A stretch of 64,000 nucleotides of DNA from Mimachlamys varia (lineage: Eukaryota; Mollusca; Bivalvia; Pectinida; Pectinidae), in the NCBI GenBank assembly GCA_947623455.1, contig OX392527.1, positions 32,294,201 to 32,358,200 of the forward strand, written 5' to 3'. Position 1 is the first letter of the stretch. Every line of letters begins with the position of its first letter. Below, one piece after another: positions 1-13,000 of the stretch. The position numbers were made by a program, and so were the translations under genes. Under the pieces are notes generated by a model. That model saw only the letters and a program-made list of their open reading frames with translations. It did not search any database and was not told the origin of the DNA.

Positions 1-372
1 TTCAAACAGAATATCTTGTGATTTGGGTTAATTCTATGCTTGCAACTTTTTCATTTGCAAACAGTTTGTAATGCATCACTTGTGAATTAGCACTGTTCTT
101 GATCACATGACTGACGTGTTGTTTAGTAAATAGACCTTATTCGTATATTATCACATTGTAAGATGATCAGCTGGGACCAGTCTAGGTGAAAATCTTAACT
201 GTTTTCTTTATTCTTAGTTTTTCCACCGAGTTGGAATATTTACTGATTTTCTTCAGAATATCATTCCAAACTAATATTATCTCAGTGTTTTGAGACTTTT
301 GTAAGGTGAATAAACTTATAAAAATATTGAACTGTATAAATCATAACATGAAGTTAGGAATTATCTCAATAC

Positions 373-516
373 CAGTGCACTGGTTAGTCCGAAGGGTTCC
401 GACTCTCTGACCCTCTAAATATTTGGACGATAGGCAGGTTTGAGAGTCTCGCACCCGCCTGTCATCCAAAAATTTAGCGGGTCAAGAGAGTCGGAACCCT
501 TCAGACTATGCACTGG
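373..516. mobile_element. TA-flanked foldback MITE
   Basis: A near-perfect palindromic element. The left end begins CCAGTGCACTGG and the right end finishes TGCACTGG, each bordered by TA (371-372 and 517-518), as expected for a Tc1/mariner-type target duplication. The arms share the block GAAGGGTTCCGACTCTCT in inverted orientation (about 393-410 and 485-502). It has no coding capacity, so it is a non-autonomous element. The family is not identified. Confidence 0.7.
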
Positions 517-3500
517 TATATGCAGATGTGATGGTAATGAATAAAGCAGTTGTATTATGTGAGGTTTGGACAAAAATTTCACTTTAAAAAAAAATGTTTT
601 GCAATAACCCTAGATTGGTCCCTTATTATTATGTGATGTAATGATATCAGGGGTTCTTGACTACCTAATGATGTCACAATAGAGACAAGTGATCTGGAGC
701 TAATGATAAGATGATCTGGAAGAGCATATTTTTTCTCAATTCTTGCAGACTTTCATAATTATGTGATGAAAAAAAAGGATCCTAAAATTTATTCTATTTC
801 ATGTAAAATTAATGAGACTTGTTATTAATCTGTTTTCATCACAGACTTTTTAAAGTGACAAATTTAAAAACTTGTTTCAAAAGTCTTACATGAACAGAAA
901 CTCTTGTAAAATCCGTGTATAGAATCTTGATTTTACACATATTTGATTTTTATTTTTCTGGAATGAGTTGAACACATTAGACTGAGTGACCTTATTTTGC
1001 AGAAACAGATTGTTTTGTTGTACAAATCGGCAGTAATGGCCCCCATGTCCCAATCCTTGAAACACATTGCTTACAAAGTGTGTTATAAATCAGAACTGAA
1101 GCTCTGATGTGACATTGACAATAAGTTGCACCTCCTCATCTGCAAGTCTGTAAAGAAATCGTCAGAACTTTATAGGTGAGTTCAGAGAAAAACAACAAAA
1201 TATGTTTCAACCAAATATGATCTCCACTCGTTAGCAGCACTGTAGCAACAGTACGGATGCCTTAGTTACGTTTTGTAGGCATTAGTGATATCACTCTCAT
1301 TTGTCCTCTTCTTATTGACTTGGTTTGATTGCATGAACCTTGCATCTTTTTGTTTGAAGTTTAGAATCGTAGCTTCTTTTTTTTTTTAAGAGAGATTTTT
1401 AATTATCATTCTAATGTTAACAATAAATAACATAAAAGAAAATTGAAATGTCAGTGCATACATGTATCAAGTTTAATTGAAATTATCTTTGGTAATTTTC
1501 CTGAATTTTTAGGTAAAGTTGGTACCTGCCTTTGAATATCAGTGTGACACAAATGAATGTTAAATAAGTAAGGCGTAATTGTAATGGACCACTGTTATCA
1601 TAACAATGCTGTAATTATTCTGTCGCTACGTAAATGTATACTGCTTTTAAAATTCATAACAAAGAAAAAGTCAATCGTCTGATTGATCCATATAAATATG
1701 GTTCATCTTAAAAGTAAAAAAAAAAGAGAAATTTTAATAGATTTTTTTGTGATTTTCACAGAAACACACGACTAAGAGACTAGTCAGGACTTACAGATGA
1801 AGAGGTTGATGTCACGGTTCTTAGTTGAACCTGTTGTCTGACTTCTATAGAGTACAAACTTATCTCCTAACGTTAGTTAAGTCTATGCAAGGATCTTATC
1901 CAAAGTACAGAAAATATCCTCTTCAAGATATGTGCCAAGCATTTAATCATTTCAGAGCAGATTGTCAAAACTTTAAATTACAAATATGTTTGGTTATTCT
2001 TGTTAAACTGCTGCAAAAGAGAATTTGATTTCTCAATTTTATATGTAACTGTATATAGATACAGTCCATGCTGGCTAGTGTAACTAAAACCAGTAGCTAC
2101 CAACTAGTGCAGTAGCTTCCTCCATATCCATGGTTACACTTACTTAAACTCTATTGCCCCTCAAATTTGTCCTAGCAAAGTTGAAGACACAACCTTGTGG
2201 ATGTGATGAGCAGACTAGTTTTATCCTAATAATCTTGCGGTTGCATCAATTAGTTTTGACTGGTTTGATGTTGGCCATCACTTCGCTCGGAAGTTCTTTT
2301 ATCCCAACACTACTGGTAATCAAATAACTAGCCGTATACATTCAACTTTGCTGCGACATATTCCCAGTGTGCAGCCAGGATAATGAGCTTAACCGCTGGA
2401 TTTTCGAAAATGGTATCGTGGGGACCTTTAGCCAGTATTTTGTCAAACCTCCACATTTAATTCAAAGTATTTTGTTGGCTTAGACCATTTAAGCTTCACA
2501 CTGTACATTCAAACTCACTTAACTGGAATACTTGGAAAACTTGATGCGAGTACCATGGTTCCTCCAACATAAAAATAACAAGGTTTGTCTGTAAATCAGA
2601 ACTGTTTCTAGTGTAATTGGGACATTCAGTGAGTGTTTATAAATATAGGACCTAGTGTTACCAAGGTTAACAATGACCTGAAGTTAGTATAATGAGGACA
2701 TTCAGCGAGTGTAACAACAGTAGGACATTTAAATTAGCTAACAAGTAAAAACTTAAGTAGTGTTTGACCCTTTAGCTAGTATATCTGGGGCATTCAGCCA
2801 GCTAGTGCAATATGCCTCGATTTCATCAACTTTCCTTAACTTAAAATTCTCCATAGGAAAGCGTTACAGAAGTCAAGTACAAGTTCCTTAATTAAGATTT
2901 TTTCTAAGCTTCTGTTATGCATTCCTTTGGTGATTTTAAAGTTAAGAAATGTTCGTGAAACTGGGGCCATGGATCTTTTTCTAGTACAACAGGGACTCTA
3001 GCTGTTGCTATAGGGACTTGTACCTGTAGTTAGTGAAAAGGAAACCTTTTGCTGATGTAAATGTGACCTAATTAGATAAGCTGATGAAGATGTTTACCTA
3101 GTATATAAGGAACTGTTTTATCCGGATGTGCCAATTAAGTTCTTATAAATGATACCTTAAGGTACAGTAAATGATCAAATTTTAAGGATGCCAGTACAGA
3201 ATATTCTATTAGCTTTTTAAGGACACCCTAAGCTACCTACCATGTCTGTAGGCGATGATGCCAGTGTCCCATACACCATGTTAACTACACCCTGGTTTTA
3301 GTTAGTCCAGAATGGCAAGATTATACTATCAAATGTGGATTACAAATAATGTACTAATATTGATACGGTCTCCAACCCTTATCATAACCACATTTGTAAA
3401 GCTTGCCACAAGTCCCACCGTGACCTGCGAGAGAATATATCTAATTTTAATACATTTAACAGAAATTAACTTTTGTTCTAATCTACTAATGTCAAGTTTG

Positions 3501-3589
3501 ATTATTACCACAATCTCACATACTGTTTACCATCTAATTTGTGTACACATAGTTTTCTTGTGCATTTACCAGAGTACATAGGGAGTAAT
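517..3589. other. Non-coding stretch, no gene recognised
   Basis: AT-rich DNA with short open frames only. About 2500-2830 carries degenerate reiterations of a 'ggacattcag' phrase (for example near 2625 and 2698) that look like a decayed tandem repeat. A splice-acceptor-like 'ttttgcag' ending at 1002 precedes a short open stretch, but two frames are open there and neither resembles a family I know. It could be intergenic DNA or the 3' part of a gene lying to the left. Confidence 0.4.
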
Positions 3590-4590
3590 AGATCTGCCTC
3601 AAATCTATCTCACTAATTAGGGAGATTATAGGCCTGAGTCTAATCTAGCTAACAAATTAGGAATTTGTAGACCTGAGTCAAATCTAGCTATCAAATTAGG
3701 AAATTGTAGACCGGAGCCAAAACTAGCTTACAAATAAGGAAATTATAGACCCAAGTCAAATCTAGCTCACAAGTTGGGGAGATTACAGACCTGAGTCAAA
3801 TCTAGCTCATATATTAGGGAGATTATAGACCCGAGTCAAGTCTAGCTCACAAATTAGGGAGATTATAGACCTGAGTCAAATCTAGCTCACAAATTAGGGA
3901 GATTATAGACCTGAGTCAAATCTAGCTCACAAATTACGGAAATTATAGACCTGAGTCTAACCTAGCTCACAAATTAGGGAGATTATAGACCTGAGTCAAG
4001 TCTGGCTCACAAATTAGGGAGATTATAGACCTGAGTCAAATCTAGCTCACAAATTACGGAAATTATAGACCTGAGTCTAATCTAGCTCACAAATTAGGGA
4101 GAATATATATATATATATAGACCTGAGTCAAGTCTAGCTCACAAATTACGGAAATTATAGACCTGAGTCAAATCTGGCTCACTAATTAGGGAGAATATAT
4201 ATATAGACCTGAGTCTAATCTAGCTCACTAATTAGGGAGAATATATATATATAGACTTGAGTCTAATCTAGCTCACTAATAAGGGAGAATATATATATAT
4301 AGACTTGAGTCTAATCTAGCTCACTAATTAGGGAGAATATATATATATAGACCTGAGTCAAGTCTAGATCACAAATTACGGAAATTATAGACCTGAGTCA
4401 AATCTAGCTCACAAATTACGGAAATTATAGACCTGAGTCAAATCTAGCTCACAAATTACGGAAATTATAGACCTGAGTCAAATCTAGCTCACAAATTACG
4501 GAAATTATAGACCAGAGTCTAATCTAGCTCACAAATTAGGGAGAATGTAGACCTGAGTGAAATCTAACTCACAAATTAGGAAATTATAGA
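3590..4590. repeat. ~40-bp minisatellite array (about 25 units)
   Basis: Tandem units of about 40 bp built on GACCTGAGTCAAATCTAGCT followed by CACAAATTAGGGAGATTATA. The left edge is diverged and the centre (about 3830-4090) is nearly uniform. From about 4100 to 4350 the units carry inserted (AT)n tracts, and then the array returns to the plain form. No protein is encoded. Confidence 0.9.
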
Positions 4591-6731
4591 CAGGCATTGA
4601 CATATATTGACATGAAAATGGTACAGATTGAGGCTATGAACTAACATCGTAAAATGGTAGAATGCTTTATTTAGCCAGAAATTATAAAATGTGTTAGCAG
4701 CGGAGACCTGTTTTAGTTTCTGATGGACAGGGTAAGTAGGCTCGGGTCCTACAATGTCATCCTCTTACAAACGCAGAGAATGGTCGACAGGAAAACCTGC
4801 CTTGAGTATTTGTAGTCTTTCAGTATTATGCTTTAATTACTTGTAGAAAATGTGCCCTAGTTTAAGATAAGATCAGTGCTAAATTGCAATAAAATCACTT
4901 GCGACATCAAGCGGTAGAGCTGGTGTACATTTATATCGAGACTATGTTTACAAATGACAGGGTGCCCAGGTTAATTGTTGTATGATTTGTTATTTTGTTG
5001 TGTGTTGATATATACAGTACATATGTGTGACACGTTTGTTAAGAGTATCACATTGATAGGCCTCAGTGTGTTATGAAGTTTAATCAGTCATTGTCAAGAT
5101 GAATGACACATCTTTTTTTTGTTATTTGTATGAGAAATAATTTTTATATATATCGTTATGAAAAACAACTCCTGTTTGGATTGGATTTGGCTGACAATAT
5201 TATTTTGTTGCGAAAAGACTTTAGAATTTATAGTATTCTATCACAGTATTTGTAGAATGTCCTGGCCATGATGTATTCACAAAGAGTGTTTCGTAAATCT
5301 CCGAGCAAGTTGTTTATCCTGGAGAACGAATTGACCAGGTCATTGTACTGGTGGAAATTATTGGTGTATCTTTGAGCCTTGACCGCAATTTAATTGCAGA
5401 AAATTTTCGTTAAAATGTGGTTTGAACTGAACCTTACATCTGTTTGTGTTGATGGAACTGAATTATACTTGACCCTAGATCGTGAAATGGTCGTGCATCC
5501 AAATCAACTTAAAATGTTGCAAGATAAATATTATTTTTGGAAATTGATAATAAATATCCACATGATTATCACTTCCAAAATAAAATAGTTTTGGATTTAT
5601 CTTGTATCATTTCATGATCCTGGTGCCATGTAAATATACTGCAGATTTTAAAACTTATGTTTAGACGTAAAAAAAAAGTGCTAGTTTTCTATTGAGTTTA
5701 TTGATGAAGATTAAACATGAATGTTATGTATGTGATGAGAGAATGAAATAAAGCCATATTGTTGTTCTTTGAAAATTGACTTGCCACGAGTTTCATTGAA
5801 GTAGTTGTTGTTCTTTGAAGATTAATTTGCCAAGATTCCAATAGGTGTCACTCTATCAAACCCTAAATCAGCACCAAAACTTACATTTCAATATCAACTT
5901 TTATTGTGTAATACATTAACAATAACTATATTCTTTACTTATACAAATCTTATCATCACAGTTTTCACAAAATTTCTATAAAGAAGAAACTTGTATGATT
6001 TAATAATAAAACAATTAAAAAAGAGCTAGGAATCTGAAACACTAACACAATTAGGACAGTATTTTCAGCTAGCTTTCCATGAAAATGCTTGGCTGCACCT
6101 AGGTTTTACTTCAGAGAAGATTAACAATAAAAGTACACACATTAAGGATGGTTGTTATAATGTCTTATGTAAATGCTATAGATATTAATATTTATAGCTA
6201 AATAATTTTGATTCCTTATGTATTACTATATGAGCAGGCTAACACAAAATTTTAGTTTTCAAAAGAAGCAATAAACATGCTATAATGTTCACAACATGCA
6301 AAACATGACAAATGTGATTTGATAAAATCTAACCACTTCAATATTATCACTCTACTATGAAAATCATTTTCACCCTTAAAGGCTTGCAATCTTTTTGTCA
6401 ACATTTTCTTCAGGTTGGAAAGTATGATTTCTGCAAAGATCATTTTACACATTCAAAACATGTTTTTATGTGACGTTTCGATGATTAGTACGATATGTAC
6501 CCTTTCACCTAACTGATTAAGACTGACAAAACTCTAAACAATTGTTTAATACTTCGTATCAGCACCATACAATATTGATAGATAGCAGACTATGTGTGTA
6601 AAGTAACAATACATGGTGATATCACCAAAAGCCAAGTAAAGGGACATTACATGCATTGATATAGCAATGTCGCAGAATTAATTCAGTTCCTAAAATAACC
6701 TAATAATATGCACCCAATGACTTTATATAAT
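4591..6731. other. Non-coding flank downstream of PALB2
   Basis: No recognisable gene. A plus-strand AATAAA near 5748 could be a poly(A) signal for an unseen plus-strand transcript. The segment just below 6730 should hold the 3' untranslated region and cleavage site of the minus-strand PALB2 gene; several TTTATT words (AATAAA on the minus strand) occur between 5890 and 6230, but none is clearly favoured. Confidence 0.4.
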
Positions 6732-6860
6732 GATGTCACTTAAAGATGTGTACACAGTTAAAGTGATGTCACTGAAAGATGTGTACACAGTAAGAGTGAT
6801 GTCACTGAAAGATGTGTACACAGTAAGAGTGATGTCACTGAAAGATGTGTACACAGTGAT
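6732..6860. repeat. 33-bp tandem repeat, four copies, overlapping the PALB2 stop codon
   Basis: Four adjacent 33-bp units built on GATGTCACTGAAAGATGTGT plus ACACAGTAAGAGT. The copy at about 6831-6860 contains the last codons and TGA stop of PALB2 on the minus strand; the other three lie in the predicted 3' UTR. The outermost copy (6732) is slightly diverged. Confidence 0.85.
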
Positions 6861-7024
6861 TGTACATAGCGATAACCTTCCTCCAGTAGTGGCCAAGACC
6901 TTTGACCCCAGTGGAGGGGTCACATTGGTAGGACAGCTGGCCGGAGTAGGGCTCCCACACACATGTCTGCCCTCTGCGATCAGTGGCAGCAATGCTGTCC
7001 TGAAGCTGACTAACACACTTCAAT
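6835..7024 (-). CDS. PALB2: PALB2 terminal exon (last WD40 blade)
   Basis: The acceptor 'ctatttcag' gives phase 2 continuation from the exon ending at 8973. The encoded segment includes ATDRRGQTCVWEPYSGQL, matching the place of the final 'ILTSGTIAIWDLLLGQ' blade in vertebrate PALB2, and it closes with NHCVHIFQ and TGA at 6837-6835. The closing Velcro strand and the stop both lie inside the first unit of the 33-bp tandem repeat, so the C-terminus has been captured by a minisatellite or seeded it. Confidence 0.8.
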
Positions 7025-10000
7025 CTGAAATAGACAACATTCAGTATTTAGATGTGTAAGATTGCATCACTGGATTTTTATTAACAAGTGTGCTGCTAAT
7101 TAAAGGTGGTTATCAAATCTGTCATGGCTATCACGATAATGAAGCATACTATTCAGTTTTGGAGTTAATCTTTAGAAAAAAACTGTTTTGGCAATTTAAT
7201 AAATGGACATAACTTTGTAAATTACAATCTGATAATTGAAACTCTCAATTGTGTCGGAGATACCATGGCAATGAACTTACAAGTTTATTCATTAAAACAT
7301 TCTTGATAAATCGAGAGGACATTGGGCAATTGAATAAAGGGCCATAACTCAAAGTTGTCATAGCTACCATGGCAACAAACCTTCCTAAGAAGTTTCAAGC
7401 AAACGGGTCTAGAAAACTACTACATTGTAGGTATAATGAGCAGGACATAATTTTGGCAAATTGGATAATGGGCTGTATCTCCATTAATTATGGTCCAATT
7501 GTTGCAGTTGACAAACAAAGTCATGTTTAAATGAGATTAGAAATGTCTGTGAGACATAAATATGAAATTGGTTCTGCAAAATTTCATGAAACAATGACCA
7601 ATCGGAGGCAATGGAATGTCTCCCATTTTGTTTTTCATATACATGAATAATGCCATTGCCTTTGTATTGCCGGATTACATATACATACCAAATTTCATTT
7701 AAATAGGGCAATGTTTAAATTTAACCAATCAGAAGCCTCTATGTGGCAGCCGTTTTGAGTCGTAATGCTGTTGATAGCCCACCATCATCAGATGATGGGC
7801 TATTCAAATCACCCTGCGTCTGTGGTCCATCCGTCTTGCCTCCTTAAACAATTCTTGTTCGGCTATTTCTTAAAAAATACTGGATGATTCATTCTCAAAT
7901 TCATATGTAGGTTCCCCTAAGTGCTATTCAAATCGCCCTGCGTCCATGGTCCATCCTTTAACAATTCTTGTTACCACTATTTCTTAAAAAGTACTGGATG
8001 GATGGCCACCTGTCAACCATATTGTTTATCGGATCTGTCCAAAAATGGACTATGCACAACTAGGCACCAAGGGGGACCTACATATGAAATTTGAAAATGA
8101 TCCATCCAGTGCTTCTCAAGAAATAGGGGTAACAAACTATTTCTAACAAATCTAAGATAGCCACTTGTCGGTCATATTTTTTATCAGAACTGTACAAAAA
8201 TGGACTATGCAAAACTACGCACCAAGTGGAACCTACATATGAAATTGGAGAATGATCCAACCAGTACTTCTCAAGAAATAGCGGTAACAAACTATTAACA
8301 AACTATTTCTAACAAATCCAAGATGGCCACCTGTCAACCGTATTTTTTAATCGGATCTGTCCAAAAATGGACTATGCACAACTATGCACCAAGTGGAACT
8401 ACATATGAAATAAGGGAATGATCTAACCAGTACTTCTCAAGAAATAGCTGTAACAAACTATTAACAAAACGATTTCTAACAAATCCAAGATGGCCACCTG
8501 TCAGCCATATTTTTTCATCAGATCTTTCCGAAAATGGACTATGCACAACTAGCCAAAAGGGGAACCTACATATGAAATTTGAAAAAGATCCATCCAGTAC
8601 TTCTTAAGAAATAGTGGTAACAAACTATTTCTAACAAATCCAAAATGGCCACCCGTTGGCCATATTGTTAATCGGATCTGTCTGATAATGAACTATGCAC
8701 ACAACTACGTGCCAAAGGGAACCTACATATGAAATTTGAAAAAGATCCATCCAGGACTTCTAAAAAAATAGCGGTAAAAATATATTAACAAACTATTTCT
8801 AACAAATCCAAGATGACCAACTGTGAATGAAAATTGTAACCATCCCTCCTACTTTAAGCTAGTGGCAGTATAATGGAAAACCAATTATACTTTAGTACCT
8901 TCAGCTGTGGCTGTGGCAGTGTAGATGACCTACTCCGACTAATGACATTGTAAAGGACAAATCTGAACTCACCCTGCCCAGCTAGTGGCATTGTAGCGGA
9001 TCACTACTTTGCTGATCTCAGTCTCAGGGTTGACCACCAACAAAACACCTGCATCAGCAGATTTCTTCTCAGTAAGGAGAGACAGCAACAGATACTCCTT
9101 GTAAAAAACATGAGACAAGTTATAACTTGTGCTATATTTACATGATCCTGGAGATGTGTGACCAGTGAAAAGGGCTGTAATATTACATAGCTATAAAATG
9201 ATTATGCATCTTGATAAATGAGTATGATCTTATATATATTTCAATGTAGTAAATTAAATAATGAAACACAGAAAATGCATTACCAATGTACCTGTACTAT
9301 ATTCACTCAATACATCTGGAGTTTTTGTGTGAATGTTAAATACCAGTGCGCAAGCTTTTGGTATAATATACCTCTTGTTTATATACAGACTTCACAAGTT
9401 TCTGGTTCCCTCAACTAGGCCTGTTGTCTGGTAACCAAACAGCTGCTACCTAGGTATATCCCTGTACTTTATTATAGTACGACACCAAACAGCTGTTACC
9501 TAGGTATATCCCTGTACTTTATTATAGTACGACACAAAACAGCTGCTACATAGGTATTTCCCTGTACTTTATTATAGTATGACACAAACAGCTGCTACCT
9601 TGGTATATCCCTGTACTTTATTATAGTACGACACCAAACAGCTGCTACCTCGGTATATCCCTGTACTTTATTATAGTACGACACAAACAGCTGCAACCTA
9701 GGTATATCCCTGTACTTTATTATAGTACAACACAAACAGCTGTTACCTAGGTATATCCCTGTACTTTATTATAGTACCACACCAAACAGCTGCTACCTAG
9801 GTATATCCCTGTACTTTATTATAGTACGACACCAAACAGCTGCTACCTAGGTATATCCCTATACTTTATTATAGTACGACACCAAACAGCTGCTACCTAG
9901 GTATATCCCTGTACTTTATTATAGTACGACACCAAACAGCTGCTACCTAGGTATATCCCTGTACTTTATTATAGTACGACACAAACAGCTGCTACATAGG

Positions 10001-13000
10001 TATTTCCCTGTACTTTATTATAGTACCACACCAAACAGCTGCTACCTAGGTATATCCCTGTACTTTATTATAGTACCACACCAAACAGCTGCTACCTAGG
10101 TATATCCCTGTACTTTATTATAGTACCACACCAAACAGCTGCTACCTAGGTATATCCCTGTACTTTATTATAGTACGACACCAAACAGCTACTACCTGGG
10201 TATATCCCTGTACTTTATTATAGTACGACACCAAACAGCTGCTACCTAGGTATATCCCTGTACTTTATTATAGTACCACACCAAACAGCTGCTACCTAGG
10301 TATATCCCTGTACTTTATTATAGTACGACACTAAACAGCTGCTACCTCGGTATATCCCTGTACTTTATTATAGTACGACACAAACAGCTGCTACCTAGGT
10401 ATATCCCTGTACTTTATTATAGTACCACACCAAACAGCTGCTACCTAGGTATATCCCTGTACTTTATTATAGTATGACACAAAACAGCCGCTACCTAGGT
10501 ATATCCCTGTACTTTATTATAGTACGACACCAAACAGCTGCTACCTAGGTATATCCCTGTACTTTATTATAGTACGACACCAAACAGCTGCTACCTAGGT
10601 ATATCCCTGTACTTTATTATAGTACGACACCAAACAGCTGCTACCTAGGTATATCCCTGTACTTTATTATAGTACGACACAAACAGCTGCTACATAGGTA
10701 TTTCCCTGTACTTTATTATAGTACAACACCAAACAGCTGCTACCTAGGTATATCCCTGTACTTTATTATAGTACCACACCAAACAGCTGCTACCTAGGTA
10801 TATCCCTGTACTTTATTATAGTACGACACAAACAGCTGCTACCTAGGTATATCCCTATACTTTATTATAGTACGACACCAAACAGCTGTTACCTAGGTAT
10901 ATCCCTGTACTTTATTATAGTACGACACCAAACAGCTGTTACCTAGGTATATCCCTATACTTTATTATAGTACGACACCAAACAGCTGTTACCTAGGTAT
11001 ATCCCTGTACTTTATTATAGTACGACACCAAACAGCTGTTACCTAGGTATATCCCTATACTTTATTATAGTATGACACAAACAGCTGCTACCTAGGTATA
11101 TCCCTATACTTTATTATAGTACAACACCAAACAGCTGCTACCTAGGTATATCCCTGTACTTTATTATAGTGCGACACCAAACAGCTGCAACCTAGGTATA
11201 TCCCTGTACTTTATTATAGTGCGACACCAAACAGCTGCTACCTAGGTATATCCCTGTACTTTATTATAGTATGACACCAAACAGCTGCTACCTAGGTATA
11301 TCCCTGTACTTTATTATAGTATGACACCAAACAGCTGCTACCTAGGTATATCCCTGTACTTTATTATAGTGCGACACCAAACAGCTGCAACCTAGGTATA
11401 TCCCTGTACTTTATTATAGTACCACACCAAACAGCTACTACCTAGGTATATCCCTGTACTTTATTATAGTATGACACAAACAGCTGCTACCTAGGTATAT
11501 CCCTGTACTTTATTATAGTATGACACCAAACAGCTGCTACCTAGGTATATCCCTGTACTTTATTATAGTACGACACCAAACAGCTGTTACCTAGGTATAT
11601 CCCTGTACTTTATTATAGTACCACACCAAACAGCTGCTACCTAGGTATATCCCTGTACTTTATTATAGTACGACACCAAACAGCTACTACCTGGGTATAT
11701 CCCTGTACTTTATTATAGTACGACACCAAACAGCTGCTACCTCGGTATATCCCTGTACTTTATTATAGTACGACACAAACAGCTGCTACCTAGGTATATC
11801 CCTGTACTTTATTATAGTACAACACCAAACAGCTGCTACCTAGGTATATCCCTGTACTTTATTATAGTACAACACCAAACAGCTGCTACCTAGGTATATC
11901 CCTGTACTTTATTATAGTACCACACCAAACAGCTGCTACCTAGGTATATCCCTGTACTTTATTATAGTACGACACTAAACAGCTGCTACCTCGGTATATC
12001 CCTGTACTTTATTATAGTACGACACAAACAGCTGCTACCTAGGTATATCCCTGTACTTTATTATAGTACCACACCAAACAGCTGCTACCTAGGTATATCC
12101 CTGTACTTTATTATAGTATGACACAAAACAGCCGCTACCTAGGTATATCCCTGTACTTTATTATAGTACGACACCAAACAGCTGCTACCTAGGTATATCC
12201 CTGTACTTTATTATAGTACGACACCAAACAGCTGCTACCTAGGTATATCCCTGTACTTTATTATAGTACGACACCAAACAGCTGCTACCTAGGTATATCC
12301 CTGTACTTTATTATAGTACGACACAAACAGCTGCTACATAGGTATTTCCCTGTACTTTATTATAGTACAACACCAAACAGCTGCTACCTAGGTATATCCC
12401 TGTACTTTATTATAGTACCACACCAAACAGCTGCTACCTAGGTATATCCCTGTACTTTATTACAGTACGACACCAAACAGCTGTTACCTAGGTATATCCC
12501 TGTACTTTATTATAGTATGACACAAACAGCTGTTACCTAGGTATATCCCTATACTTTATTATAGTATGACACAAACAGCTGCTACCTAGGTATATCCCTA
12601 TACTTTATTATAGTACGACACCAAACAGCTGTTACCTAGGTATATCCCTGTACTTTATTATAGTACGACACAAACAGCTGCTACCTAGGTATATCCCTGT
12701 ACTTTATTATAGTACGACACCAAACAGCTGTTACCTAGGTATATCCCTGTACTTTATTATAGTACGACACCAAACAGCTGTTACCTAGGTATATCCCTAT
12801 ACTTTATTATAGTACGACACCAAACAGCTGTTACCTAGGTATATCCCTATACTTTATTATAGTACGACACAAACAGCTGCTACCTAGGTATATCCCTGTA
12901 CTTTATTATAGTACGACACAAACAGCTGCTACCTAGGTATATCCCTGTACTTTATTATAGTACGACACAAACAGCTGCTACCTAGGTATATCCCTATACT

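Noticed and set aside
1003..1106. Acceptor-like 'ttattttgcag' followed by an open stretch ending in TGA, a possible last exon of a plus-strand gene
   Set aside because: Two frames are open over the same bases, neither matches a family I recognise, and no partner exon with fitting phase was found nearby.
5394..5588. 64-codon plus-strand frame after a 'taattgcag' acceptor-like site
   Set aside because: The composition decays into AT-rich DNA, there is no donor, domain or neighbouring exon, and a chance frame is more likely.
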